Assembly (NCBI GenBank): GCA_007123195.1
Contig: SKLO01000452.1
Location: forward strand, 1 to 5,148
DNA from: Verrucomicrobiales bacterium
GTDB taxonomy: Bacteria > Verrucomicrobiota > Verrucomicrobiia > Verrucomicrobiales > SKLO01
Direction: 5' to 3'
Length of the DNA stretch: 5,148 nucleotides
The translations under genes and the position numbers were made by a program. Below, one piece after another: positions 1 through 5,148 of the stretch. Position 1 is the stretch's first letter, and each line of letters starts with the position of its first letter. The notes below the pieces were generated by a model. It did not search any database. It saw nothing but the letters and a program-made list of their open reading frames with translations, and was not told where the DNA came from.

Positions 1-61
1 GCCGGACGTCGGCATGGCTCCCGGCTGGGGTGGAAACCCCGCCAGTGAGGTGCCGGCGTTC

Positions 62-94
62 GGCCGGGCCGTCATGAGCCCGCACGGCCCGGCC
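62..94. repeat. Strong 11-bp hairpin downstream of ilvD
   Basis: GGCCGGGCCGT (62-72) and ACGGCCCGGCC (84-94) form a perfect 11-bp stem with an 11-nt loop, almost entirely G-C pairs. It has no T-run on either side, so it is not a canonical intrinsic terminator. It may still stop or stabilise transcripts of ilvD, or of a gene left of the window. Confidence 0.5.
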
Positions 95-204
95 CTGCCT
101 TGGCCCTGAGGTGATGAGGTGCAGGGCACCCGACGCACCGACGTTGCGGCCCCGACTCTGGCGGCTGCCCATGGCTGGGGCCAGGCACCCCGCGCCCCGG
201 CATC

Positions 205-230
205 AAACCGGCAGCCGGGCCCGGAGCCGG
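205..230 (-). terminator. Possible ilvD terminator (weak T-tract)
   Basis: On the minus strand, 37 bases after the ilvD stop codon, CCGGC (230-226) can pair with GCCGG (212-208). Inside lies the 10-bp palindrome CCGGGCCCGG (215-224). The stem is followed by only three T's (207-205). The position and GC-rich stem fit a terminator; the short T-run argues against an efficient intrinsic one. Confidence 0.3.
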
Positions 231-252
231 ATGGCCGCCGGGATGGCCGCTG
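229..252. repeat. Two tandem 12-bp copies just after ilvD
   Basis: GGATGGCCGCCG (229-240) and GGATGGCCGCTG (241-252) differ at one base and are adjacent, in the 3' untranslated part of ilvD. This is probably a simple slippage duplication and no role is apparent. Confidence 0.4.
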
Positions 253-266
253 CCAACCCACCCGGA

Positions 267-2012
267 TCACACGTCCAGCCCGGCATCGGTGACCGCGCCC
301 TCGCTGGCGCTGCGCACGGTGGCCGCATACTTGGCCAGCACCCCGCGCCGGTAGCGCGGCTTCGGTTTTTTCCAGCCCTTCAACCGCTCGGCGATCTCGT
401 CGTCGCTGAGCGCCACATTGATCTCACGACGCTTGGCATCAATGGTGATTTCGTCGCCGTTCTTCACGATCGCCAGCGGCCCGCCAAGATAGGCCTCGGG
501 GGTGATGTGACCGGCCACAAACCCGTGGCTTCCGCCCGAGAACCGGCCATCGGTGATCAGCGCCACCGATTTGCCGAGGCCGCGTCCCATGACCGCCGAA
601 GTGGGGCCAAGCATCTCGCGCATGCCGGGGCCGCCCTTCGGTCCCTCCATGCGGATGACGATCACGTTGCCAGCCTTGATCCTGCCGTCGAGGATCGCCT
701 GCATGGCCTGCTCCTCGCCGTCGAACACCCGTGCCTTGCCGGTAAACCGGTCGCCTTCCTTGCCGCTGATCTTGGCCACCGCACCACCGGGCGCAAGGTT
801 GCCATAAAGCACCACCAGGTGGCTGTCCTTCTTGATCGGCTGGTCGAACCCGCGGATGATCTGCTGGCCCTTCGGATAGGCCGGCTTCACCTTGGCCAGG
901 TTCTGCGCCAGGGTCTTGCCGGTCACAGTCAGGCAGTCGCCGTGCAGCATGCCCTCGTCGAGCAGCATGCGGAACAGCGGCAACGTACCGCCGATCGCCA
1001 CCAGGTCAGCCATCACAAACCGCCCGCTGGGCTTCAAGTCGGCCAGCACCGGCACCCTTTTGCCAATCCGCGTGAAGTCATCGATCTTCAGCTTCACCCC
1101 GGCGGCATCGGCCATCGCCAGCAGGTGCAGCACCGCATTGGTCGACCCCCCCAGCGCGATCACCGCGGTGATGGCGTTCTCAAACGACTCCCTGGTCAGG
1201 ATGTCGGATGGCCGGATGCCGCGCTTGAGCAGGTGCAGCACCGCCGCCCCGGCGTCGAAACAATCGCGCAGCTTGTCATCGCTGACCGCCGCCTGGGCCG
1301 AGCTGTTGGGCAGGCTCATGCCCAGCGCCTCGATCGCCGACGCCATGGTGTTGGCGGTGTACATGCCACCGCAGGAACCGGCCCCGGGAATCGCCGCCTG
1401 CTCGACCGTCTGCAATTCGGCCTCGCTCATCGTGCCGGCGGCATGGGCACCCACCGCCTCGAACACCGACACGATGTCAAGATCGCGCTCCTCGCCACCC
1501 ACCCGGGCGCGCCCCGGTAGGATGGTGCCGCCGTAGACGAACACCGACGGCCGGTTCAGCCGCGCCATCGCGATCAGGCAACCGGGCATGTTCTTGTCGC
1601 AACCGCCGATCGCCACCAGACCATCGAAGCCCTCGCATCCCGCCACCGTCTCGATCGAATCAGCGATCACCTCGCGGCTGACCAGCGAGTATTTCATGCC
1701 CTCGGTGCCCATCGAGATGCCGTCGGAAATGGTGATCGTGTTGAACACCACCGAGCGGCCACCGGCCGCGTCCACCCCCTTGGCCGACTCCTTCGCCAGC
1801 CGGTCGATGTGCCAGTTGCACGGCGTCACCTGGCTCCAGGTCGAGGCCACACCCACCTGGCTCTTGCCGAAGTCACCCGGTTTGAACCCCACCGCATACA
1901 GCATCGCCCGGCTCGGGGCGCGATCGGGCCCGTCCAGAACCGGCGCCGAGAACTGGCGGGGGTCGTTGGCGGCGGGGGTCGTGTTCTTGCGCGTGGTTTT
2001 CTTGCTGGCCAT
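267..2012 (-). CDS. ilvD: Dihydroxy-acid dehydratase (IlvD)
   Basis: This 581-residue protein is an IlvD/EDD-family dehydratase. It converts 2,3-dihydroxy-isovalerate and 2,3-dihydroxy-3-methylvalerate to the 2-keto acids that precede valine/leucine and isoleucine, in the cytoplasm. Visible signatures are TPCN (C65), GGCDKNMPGC (C138) and GAGSCGGMYTANTM (C214), the three cysteines expected to hold the Fe-S cluster. K140 is the lysine next to the cluster that is carbamylated and binds Mg in solved relatives. MEGPKGGPGM (455-464) and TDGRFSGG (487-494) follow, with S492 matching the proposed catalytic serine. The C-terminus (GVLAKYA...SEGAVTD) is the normal family ending, so the protein is full length. 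The ATG at 2012 is chosen because the next Met (M37) lies inside the conserved RAPSRAMLYAVGF block. The Lys/Thr-rich first 17 residues are a variable tail. There is no Shine-Dalgarno sequence upstream. The gene diverges from serA with 131 bp between start codons. Function is certain at family level; preference for a sugar acid is unlikely given the IlvD-type motifs. Confidence 0.96.
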   Translation of the reverse strand: MASKKTTRKNTTPAANDPRQFSAPVLDGPDRAPSRAMLYAVGFKPGDFGKSQVGVASTWSQVTPCNWHIDRLAKESAKGVDAAGGRSVVFNTITISDGISMGTEGMKYSLVSREVIADSIETVAGCEGFDGLVAIGGCDKNMPGCLIAMARLNRPSVFVYGGTILPGRARVGGEERDLDIVSVFEAVGAHAAGTMSEAELQTVEQAAIPGAGSCGGMYTANTMASAIEALGMSLPNSSAQAAVSDDKLRDCFDAGAAVLHLLKRGIRPSDILTRESFENAITAVIALGGSTNAVLHLLAMADAAGVKLKIDDFTRIGKRVPVLADLKPSGRFVMADLVAIGGTLPLFRMLLDEGMLHGDCLTVTGKTLAQNLAKVKPAYPKGQQIIRGFDQPIKKDSHLVVLYGNLAPGGAVAKISGKEGDRFTGKARVFDGEEQAMQAILDGRIKAGNVIVIRMEGPKGGPGMREMLGPTSAVMGRGLGKSVALITDGRFSGGSHGFVAGHITPEAYLGGPLAIVKNGDEITIDAKRREINVALSDDEIAERLKGWKKPKPRYRRGVLAKYAATVRSASEGAVTDAGLDV

Positions 2013-2059
2013 GACGAGTGGGTTGGTTCCATCCGACCACCGTCACCTGCGCGACCGCC

Positions 2060-2080
2060 GTCGGACCCTCACTTTCCGAC
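2060..2080. repeat. Short inverted repeat GTCGGA/TCCGAC in the ilvD-serA intergenic region
   Basis: GTCGGA (2060-2065) and TCCGAC (2075-2080) are perfect 6-bp inverted arms around 9 bp that include most of the candidate ilvD -10 box. A third copy, TCCGAC, occurs at 2032-2037 inside the expected ilvD leader. The spacing suggests a possible second operator or an early leader structure. It is short enough to be chance. Confidence 0.25.
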
Positions 2081-2099
2081 CCCCGGACGGCGCCGTCAA
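2071..2099 (-). promoter_or_regulatory. Candidate ilvD promoter
   Basis: Read on the minus strand, TTGACG (2099-2094, five of six) is followed after 17 bp by GAAAGT (2076-2071, three of six, keeping A2 and T6). The start point would fall near 2064, giving an ilvD leader of about 50 nt. The -35 is good and the -10 weak. The -35 box lies only 7 bp from the serA -35 box on the other strand, so two bound polymerases would compete. The leader shows no Leu/Ile/Val-rich leader peptide and no attenuator, so classical ilv attenuation is not supported. Confidence 0.3.
2086..2097. promoter_or_regulatory. 12-bp perfect palindrome, possible operator
   Basis: GACGGCGCCGTC is a perfect 12-bp palindrome between ilvD and serA. 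It overlaps four bases of the candidate ilvD -35 box and lies 9 bp upstream of the serA -35 box. A protein bound here could block ilvD and affect serA. GC-rich DNA produces such palindromes by chance fairly often, and I do not recognise the motif as a known regulator site. Confidence 0.25.
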
Positions 2100-2106
2100 G
2101 TCGGGC

Positions 2107-2134
2107 TTGAGAGCCACCTCGAAACGCTTACAGT
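2107..2134 (+). promoter_or_regulatory. Candidate serA promoter, nearly leaderless
   Basis: A -35-like TTGAGA (2107-2112, five of six consensus bases) is followed after 16 bp by a -10-like TACAGT (2129-2134, four of six, with the important T1, A2 and T6). Transcription would start about 7 bp after the -10 box, around 2141, only a few bases before the serA ATG at 2144. The bases between the -10 box and the ATG contain no Shine-Dalgarno. The mRNA would therefore be leaderless or carry a leader of about three bases. The box match is seen directly; promoter activity is inference. Confidence 0.5.
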
Positions 2135-2143
2135 GCCCGCCCC

Positions 2144-3745
2144 ATGACCAGCCATCGCATTCTTGTTGCCGATCCCGTGTCCGAACGCGGACTGGAGATC
2201 CTGCGCAACGAACCCGGGTTCACCGTCGACTTCAAACCGGGCATGTCCGCAGCCGAACTAACCGAGGCGGCGGCCGACGCGGATGCAATCGTGGTGCGAT
2301 CGGGGGTCAAGATCACCCGCTCCGTCATCGAGGCGGCGCCCAAGCTGCGCGCAGTCGGCCGCGCCGGGGTCGGGGTCGACAACATCGACGTCGCCGCCGC
2401 CTCCGAGCGCGGGGTGGTGGTGATGAACACCCCCGCCGGCAACACCATTTCCACTGCCGAGCACGCCTTTTCCCTGATGCTCTCGCTGGCCCGCCAGATC
2501 CCCCAGGCCCACGCCAGCATGGCCGCCGGCAAGTGGGAGCGGAAGAAATTCGGCGGGGTGGAAATCCACAACAAGACCCTGGCGGTGCTCGGCATGGGGC
2601 GCATCGGCAGCGAGTTCGCACGCCGCGCCATGGCCTTCGGTATGCGCGTGCTGGCCTACGATCCCTACCTCTCCGCCAGCCGCGCCAAACTGCTGCGGGT
2701 GGAACTGGTCAACCGCATCGAGGACGCCTTGGCGGAGGCCGACTTCATCACCATGCACCTGCCGATGACCCCGGAGACCCGCCACATCATCAACGCCGAA
2801 CGCATCGCGCTGTTGAAGCCGGGCGTGCGCCTGATCAACTGCGCGCGCGGCGGCCTGATCGATGAAGCGGCGCTGGCCGCGGCGCTCGAGGCCGGCACCG
2901 TCGCCGGCGCCGCGCTCGACGTGTATGAGAACGAGCCGCCGCCGGCCGACCACCCGCTGCTGTCGCGCCCCGACGTGGTGCTCACGCCCCACCTCGGCGC
3001 CTCCACCGCCGAGGCTCAGGAAACCGTCGGCATCGAGGTCGCCCACGCCATCCGCAACTACCTGGTCGACGGCGCCGTGGTCAACGCGGTCAACATGCCC
3101 AGCGTCGACGAGAAGACCCTGGCCCAGATCGGGCCGTTCCTGCGGTTCGGCGAAATGCTCGGTCGCCTGCTGTCGCAAATCGCCCCGCCGCGCTGCGAAA
3201 AGCTGCGCATCGACTACTGCGGCCGGCTCGGCGAACTGGACACCACCCTGATCTCCCGCGGGGTGTTGAAGGGGTTCTTGGAAAAAGCCATCGGCGCCGA
3301 CCAGGTCAACGTGGTCAATGCCACCAGCCTGGCCCAGAACCTCGGCCTGCGCCTGACCGAGAGCCGCCCGGCCCAAACCAGTGAATACAGCGACCTGATC
3401 GTGGTCACCGCCGGCACCGACGGCGACCAGGCCGAGCTGGCCGGCACCTTCTTCGGCGGTGACGCCCGCATTGTCCGGGTCAACGGCCACCGCGTGGAAG
3501 CCCGCGCCGAGGGCACCCTGCTGCTGCTCGAGAACACCGACAAGCCCGGCATGATCGGCGCCGCCGGCACCCTGTTGGGGGAAAAGGGCATCAACATCGC
3601 CGGCATGACCCTCAGCCGCGAACAAGTCGGCGGTCGCGCCATGGTGCTGCTGACACTCGATTCCACCCCCGACGACGACACCCTGCGCGCATTGGAAAAC
3701 GTCGACGGCATCGAGGTGGCGCGCACCCTGCGCACGACGGCTTGA
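2144..3745 (+). CDS. serA: D-3-phosphoglycerate dehydrogenase, long form with C-terminal ACT domain (SerA)
   Basis: This 533-residue cytoplasmic enzyme oxidises 3-phosphoglycerate to 3-phosphohydroxypyruvate with NAD, the first step of serine synthesis. The substrate-binding half-domain contains VRSG (51-54) and RAGVGVDNID (73-82). The Rossmann domain has GMGRIG (150-155), and D173 at the end of the next strand suggests NAD preference. The catalytic set is present: R235 in NCARGG, E264 in YENEP and H283 in TPHLGAST. Residues about 320-455 form the allosteric substrate-binding (ASB) domain that is absent from the shorter E. coli enzyme. Residues about 458-530 form an ACT domain (NTDKPGMIGAAGTLL, then GINIAGMTLSR), which binds serine in feedback-inhibited relatives. 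Length and order match the roughly 530-residue long type, as in Mycobacterium and Bacillus. The ATG at 2144 starts just before the first beta strand (HRILVADPVS), so it is well placed. A promoter-like pair ends 9 bp upstream and there is no Shine-Dalgarno. Feedback by serine is inferred from the domain only. No serB or serC is nearby. Confidence 0.97.
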   Translation: MTSHRILVADPVSERGLEILRNEPGFTVDFKPGMSAAELTEAAADADAIVVRSGVKITRSVIEAAPKLRAVGRAGVGVDNIDVAAASERGVVVMNTPAGNTISTAEHAFSLMLSLARQIPQAHASMAAGKWERKKFGGVEIHNKTLAVLGMGRIGSEFARRAMAFGMRVLAYDPYLSASRAKLLRVELVNRIEDALAEADFITMHLPMTPETRHIINAERIALLKPGVRLINCARGGLIDEAALAAALEAGTVAGAALDVYENEPPPADHPLLSRPDVVLTPHLGASTAEAQETVGIEVAHAIRNYLVDGAVVNAVNMPSVDEKTLAQIGPFLRFGEMLGRLLSQIAPPRCEKLRIDYCGRLGELDTTLISRGVLKGFLEKAIGADQVNVVNATSLAQNLGLRLTESRPAQTSEYSDLIVVTAGTDGDQAELAGTFFGGDARIVRVNGHRVEARAEGTLLLLENTDKPGMIGAAGTLLGEKGINIAGMTLSREQVGGRAMVLLTLDSTPDDDTLRALENVDGIEVARTLRTTA

Positions 3746-3750
3746 TTGCT

Positions 3751-3770
3751 CGTTCTTCGTTCTTCGTTCC
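3751..3770. repeat. Tandem heptamer repeat CGTTCTT, nearly three copies
   Basis: CGTTCTT occurs at 3751-3757 and 3758-3764, followed by the partial copy CGTTCC at 3765-3770, five bases after the serA stop. Because seven is not a multiple of three, such a run passes through all reading frames and creates spurious peptides (on the minus strand, phrases like ERRTKNE). It looks like a short tandemly repeated heptamer of the kind scattered between genes in some bacteria. Confidence 0.8.
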
Positions 3771-3808
3771 GGGGTCCGGGAGTCAAACTGGCCCACGGGG
3801 ATAGGGGG

Positions 3809-3843
3809 GTGACTGGTGACTGGTGACTGGTGACTGGCGGCTG
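3809..3843. repeat. Tandem heptamer repeat GTGACTG, four perfect copies plus one degenerate
   Basis: Perfect GTGACTG units lie at 3809-3815, 3816-3822, 3823-3829 and 3830-3836, followed by a degenerate GCGGCTG at 3837-3843. This is a second heptamer family unrelated in sequence to the one about 40 bp upstream. On the minus strand it would read as a spurious SPVTSHQ-type peptide. Copy number is likely variable between strains (inference). Confidence 0.88.
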
Positions 3844-3955
3844 GGGCTTGTGCAGAGCCAAGAGCCCGTCCATCGCCGGCAGGCAGTGTGAGGTAGACAT
3901 TCCTGTCTGCCTTGCCCATGGACAGCCGGCCACAAGACCGCAGGCCCCAGAAGCC
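3836..3955. repeat. Imperfect long inverted repeat, possible REP/MITE-like element
   Basis: Paired blocks run inward: GGC 3836-3838 with GCC 3953-3955, CTGGGGC 3841-3847 with GCCCCAG 3944-3950, GTCCAT 3868-3873 with ATGGAC 3918-3923, and GGCAGGCAG 3878-3886 with CTGCCTTGCC 3907-3916 (one bulge). The order is consistent, but the two halves differ by about 12 bp in length, so the fold has internal loops. It encodes nothing. A dispersed palindromic element or a folded 3' end of the serA transcript would both explain it; a single copy cannot tell them apart. Confidence 0.45.
3891..3912. repeat. Central hairpin, 9-bp stem with TTCC loop
   Basis: AGGTAGACA (3891-3899) pairs with TGTCTGCCT (3904-3912) in a 9-bp stem with one G-T wobble and a four-base TTCC loop. 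It is the core of the larger inverted repeat around it and competes with the GGCAGGCAG/CTGCCTTGCC pairing. No T-run follows on either strand, so it is not a classical terminator. Confidence 0.6.
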
Positions 3956-4042
3956 AAGGCCCGTCAAATGGCGGCAGGCAAGGTGGGCCAACCAGCCGCG
4001 CCCTGACCCTCAAAACGGGTCACAGGCTTTTGTGAGAAATCT

Positions 4043-4071
4043 TTGTCACCATCGTTGCCTCCGTCTTAATT
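4043..4071 (+). promoter_or_regulatory. Weak candidate promoter for the PEP-CTERM gene
   Basis: TTGTCA (4043-4048, five of six) is followed after 17 bp by TTAATT (4066-4071, three of six) within the only AT-rich patch of the region (4066-4078). Transcription from here would give a leader of about 100 nt. The -35 match is good but the -10 register is uncertain, since shifting by one base scores the same. Confidence 0.25.
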
Positions 4072-4176
4072 TAGCTATCCGCCCCGGCGTAGCCGTCACA
4101 TCGCCACCCGACACGGCCGCCGCTCCATCTGTCCTCATCACCAACGCGCACCTCACGACCTACCCGGATTCCCTCC

Positions 4177-5148
4177 ATGAAACCGCTCAATCCACTGACC
4201 CTGACCTCAGCGTTTGCCGCGCTTTGCCTCGCCGCCGCCCCATCGTCCGCCCAAGCCGAACTGATCCTGCTTGAGCAGTTCGATTATGCGGGCACCAACG
4301 TGGCACTCAACAACCGCAACGGCGGCATGGGCTTTGCAGGAGCTTGGTCGGTCACGGGATGGGGCCAGGACTTCCAGACCGGCCGCACCGTGTTCGCGCA
4401 AGGAACCGGCACCGTCAACAATGCCGAAGGCGGCCTCGATTTCCCCGGTCTGCCAACTGCCGGCAGCGGCCTTACCCGGTTCGGCACCGCCGGCCAGCGT
4501 GCGGCCACACGGATTCTATCGCCCAGCTCGGTCGCTGAACTCACCGCTGACAACACCTCCATCTGGTTCACCGTCCTCATGGCGGCGCCGAACAACAACG
4601 CCGCCGGCTCGCTGGTGTTCGGCACCGACGCCTTCGTCGCCCAGCAAACCAGTCCGCCGTTCCCCAATGGCAATCTCAACAACGCCAGCGGCCAGGGCTT
4701 CGGCGTCGGCTTCCGCACCGACAACAACGGCGTGCTGGCCAACGGCACCGGCAGCCCCAACGCCATCGCCTTTATCAATTCCGACGCCGCCACCGTCGAC
4801 GTCGGCAGCTTCCAGCCGACCCTTTCGGGCACTCACTTCGAGCCTGTGCTCGTGCTGGGCAAAATCAATTGGAAGCCCAACGGCACCCCGGACGAACTGT
4901 TTTTGTTCAACGTCACCGATCCCATTGCCTTCAACCCGCCGGACGAATCCACCGCCATCGCCTCCCTGACCGCCGACTTCGACCAGACCACATGGGACAC
5001 CTTGTCGATCTGGGATACCGGCACGGTCATCTTCGACGAAATCCGCTTTGGCACCAGCTACGCCGCCGTCACCGGCGTGCCCGAACCGACCCGGGCCCTG
5101 CTGCTCGCCGTGGCCCTCGCCTCCATGGCCCTGCGCCGCCGGCGCTGA
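4177..5148 (+). CDS. Secreted PEP-CTERM sorting-domain protein with LamG-like body
   Basis: The product is a 323-residue exported protein of unknown specific function. A signal peptide covers residues 1-27: MKPLNPLTLT, a hydrophobic Ala/Leu core, then a probable signal peptidase I site after AQA (25-27). The cysteine at 17 lacks a lipobox, so a lipoprotein is unlikely. The mature part is rich in Asn, Gly and Thr and has no further Cys. It opens with LLEQFDYAGTNVALNNRNGG and closes with FDEIRFGTSYAAVTG (286-300). Both are phrases I recognise from the beta-sandwich (LamG/concanavalin-like) bodies common in Verrucomicrobiota and Planctomycetota PEP-CTERM proteins. The C-terminus is a PEP-CTERM tail: VPEP at 301-304, hydrophobic stretch 307-318, then RRRR at 320-323. 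Such tails are recognised and cleaved by exosortases in bacteria that make exopolysaccharide. The ATG at 4177 is the only start that gives a proper signal peptide; the preceding bases are pyrimidine-rich with no Shine-Dalgarno. It looks monocistronic. Ligand or structural role cannot be read from the sequence. Confidence 0.9.
   Translation: MKPLNPLTLTSAFAALCLAAAPSSAQAELILLEQFDYAGTNVALNNRNGGMGFAGAWSVTGWGQDFQTGRTVFAQGTGTVNNAEGGLDFPGLPTAGSGLTRFGTAGQRAATRILSPSSVAELTADNTSIWFTVLMAAPNNNAAGSLVFGTDAFVAQQTSPPFPNGNLNNASGQGFGVGFRTDNNGVLANGTGSPNAIAFINSDAATVDVGSFQPTLSGTHFEPVLVLGKINWKPNGTPDELFLFNVTDPIAFNPPDESTAIASLTADFDQTTWDTLSIWDTGTVIFDEIRFGTSYAAVTGVPEPTRALLLAVALASMALRRRR

Larger units (their letters stand above)
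1..266. other. GC-rich non-coding stretch downstream of ilvD
   Basis: No confident gene is present. Several small hairpins can be drawn: GGGG/CCCC at 27-30 and 37-40 around TGGAAA, extended by GGC/GCC with one bulged base, and GGCTC/GAGCC pairing 16-20 with 76-80. Two open frames touch the left edge: a plus-strand frame ending in TGA at 107-109 and a minus-strand frame with ATG at 75-73 that stays open to base 1. They share the same wobble positions, so codon bias cannot separate them, and neither peptide resembles anything I know. Either could be the tip of a neighbouring gene. Confidence 0.35.
3746..4176. other. 431-bp intergenic region between serA and the PEP-CTERM gene
   Basis: No gene is supported here. 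From left to right it holds a CGTTCTT heptamer run (3751-3770), a GTGACTG heptamer run (3809-3843), an imperfect inverted repeat centred near 3901 (3836-3955), a GC-rich stretch with a further GGCAGGCA copy (3973-3980), and a short AT-rich patch (4066-4078) that probably marks the promoter of the next gene. No canonical intrinsic terminator for serA is visible: none of the stems is followed by a T-run. Confidence 0.6.

Noticed and set aside
1..110. Cobalamin-riboswitch-like pattern on the minus strand (CACTGG, hairpin, CCGGGAG)
   Set aside because: The strictly conserved boxes do not match: the GCCACTG and GGGAAGGC elements are imperfect, the upstream CCCGCAACTG core is absent at the right distance, and the final AGTCAGGAGACC box would lie outside the window. 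Only an extended sequence and a covariance search could revive it.
111..1520. Long plus-strand open frame (469 codons) opposite ilvD
   Set aside because: It is antisense to a certain ilvD gene, its translation is low-complexity (rich in His, Arg, Gly, Ala) with no domain, and GC-rich genes commonly leave such open antisense frames.
2013..2143. ilv-type attenuator or T-box leader upstream of ilvD
   Set aside because: No short frame with runs of Leu, Ile or Val codons, no T-box core sequence and no terminator stem with a T-run could be found in the 131-bp gap.
2258..3991. Long minus-strand open frame (577 codons) opposite serA
   Set aside because: It covers serA in antisense and runs on through the heptamer and palindrome repeats, giving repetitive phrases but no recognisable domain. 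It is a composition artefact.
4020..4035. CRP-like half sites TCACA and TGTGA upstream of the PEP-CTERM gene
   Set aside because: The order is inverted (TCACA-N6-TGTGA rather than TGTGA-N6-TCACA), so it is not a CRP operator; as a hairpin it has only a 5-bp stem.
3746..4176. CRISPR array or transposon at the repeat-rich gap
   Set aside because: The direct repeats are 7 bp tandem units without spacers, no cas genes are present, and there is no transposase or remnant of one.
3912..4274. Plus-strand open frame of 120 codons running from the intergenic region into the PEP-CTERM gene
   Set aside because: It crosses the inverted repeat, overlaps the start of the PEP-CTERM gene in another frame, is rich in Arg and Pro, and shows no domain.

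Overview
The window is GC-rich bacterial chromosome with three complete protein genes. The first two are diverging amino-acid biosynthesis genes: ilvD (dihydroxy-acid dehydratase, minus strand, 267-2012) and serA (D-3-phosphoglycerate dehydrogenase, plus strand, 2144-3745). The third is a secreted PEP-CTERM protein gene (plus strand, 4177-5148) whose stop codon is the last triplet of the window. The PEP-CTERM tail (VPEP, short hydrophobic helix, four arginines), the LamG-like secreted domain before it, the high GC and the lack of Shine-Dalgarno sequences at all three starts together suggest Verrucomicrobiota (Opitutae-like) or a close PVC relative. That assignment is inference; no rRNA or other marker gene is present.

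Layout. Positions 1-266 lie beyond the 3' end of ilvD and hold several GC-rich hairpins, a short 12-bp direct repeat and no confident gene. ilvD follows on the minus strand. A 131-bp intergenic region (2013-2143) separates the ilvD and serA start codons and must hold both promoters. The serA promoter candidate sits so close to its ATG that the mRNA would be leaderless or nearly so. A 12-bp perfect palindrome overlaps the candidate ilvD -35 box. After serA come 431 bp without a gene (3746-4176). These contain two different tandem heptamer repeats, an imperfect inverted repeat of about 120 bp centred on a 9-bp hairpin, and the probable promoter region of the PEP-CTERM gene.

How the genes relate. 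IlvD makes the 2-keto acid precursors of valine, isoleucine and leucine. SerA commits 3-phosphoglycerate to serine. They share no step, but the back-to-back arrangement would allow one regulator to control both. The PEP-CTERM protein has no visible link to them; its sorting enzyme (an exosortase) is not in the window.

I found no convincing new multi-gene system. The least explained DNA is the repeat-rich intergenic stretch at 3751-3955, which may be a dispersed non-coding element. The start-codon contexts (no Shine-Dalgarno, likely leaderless serA) are the other point worth following.
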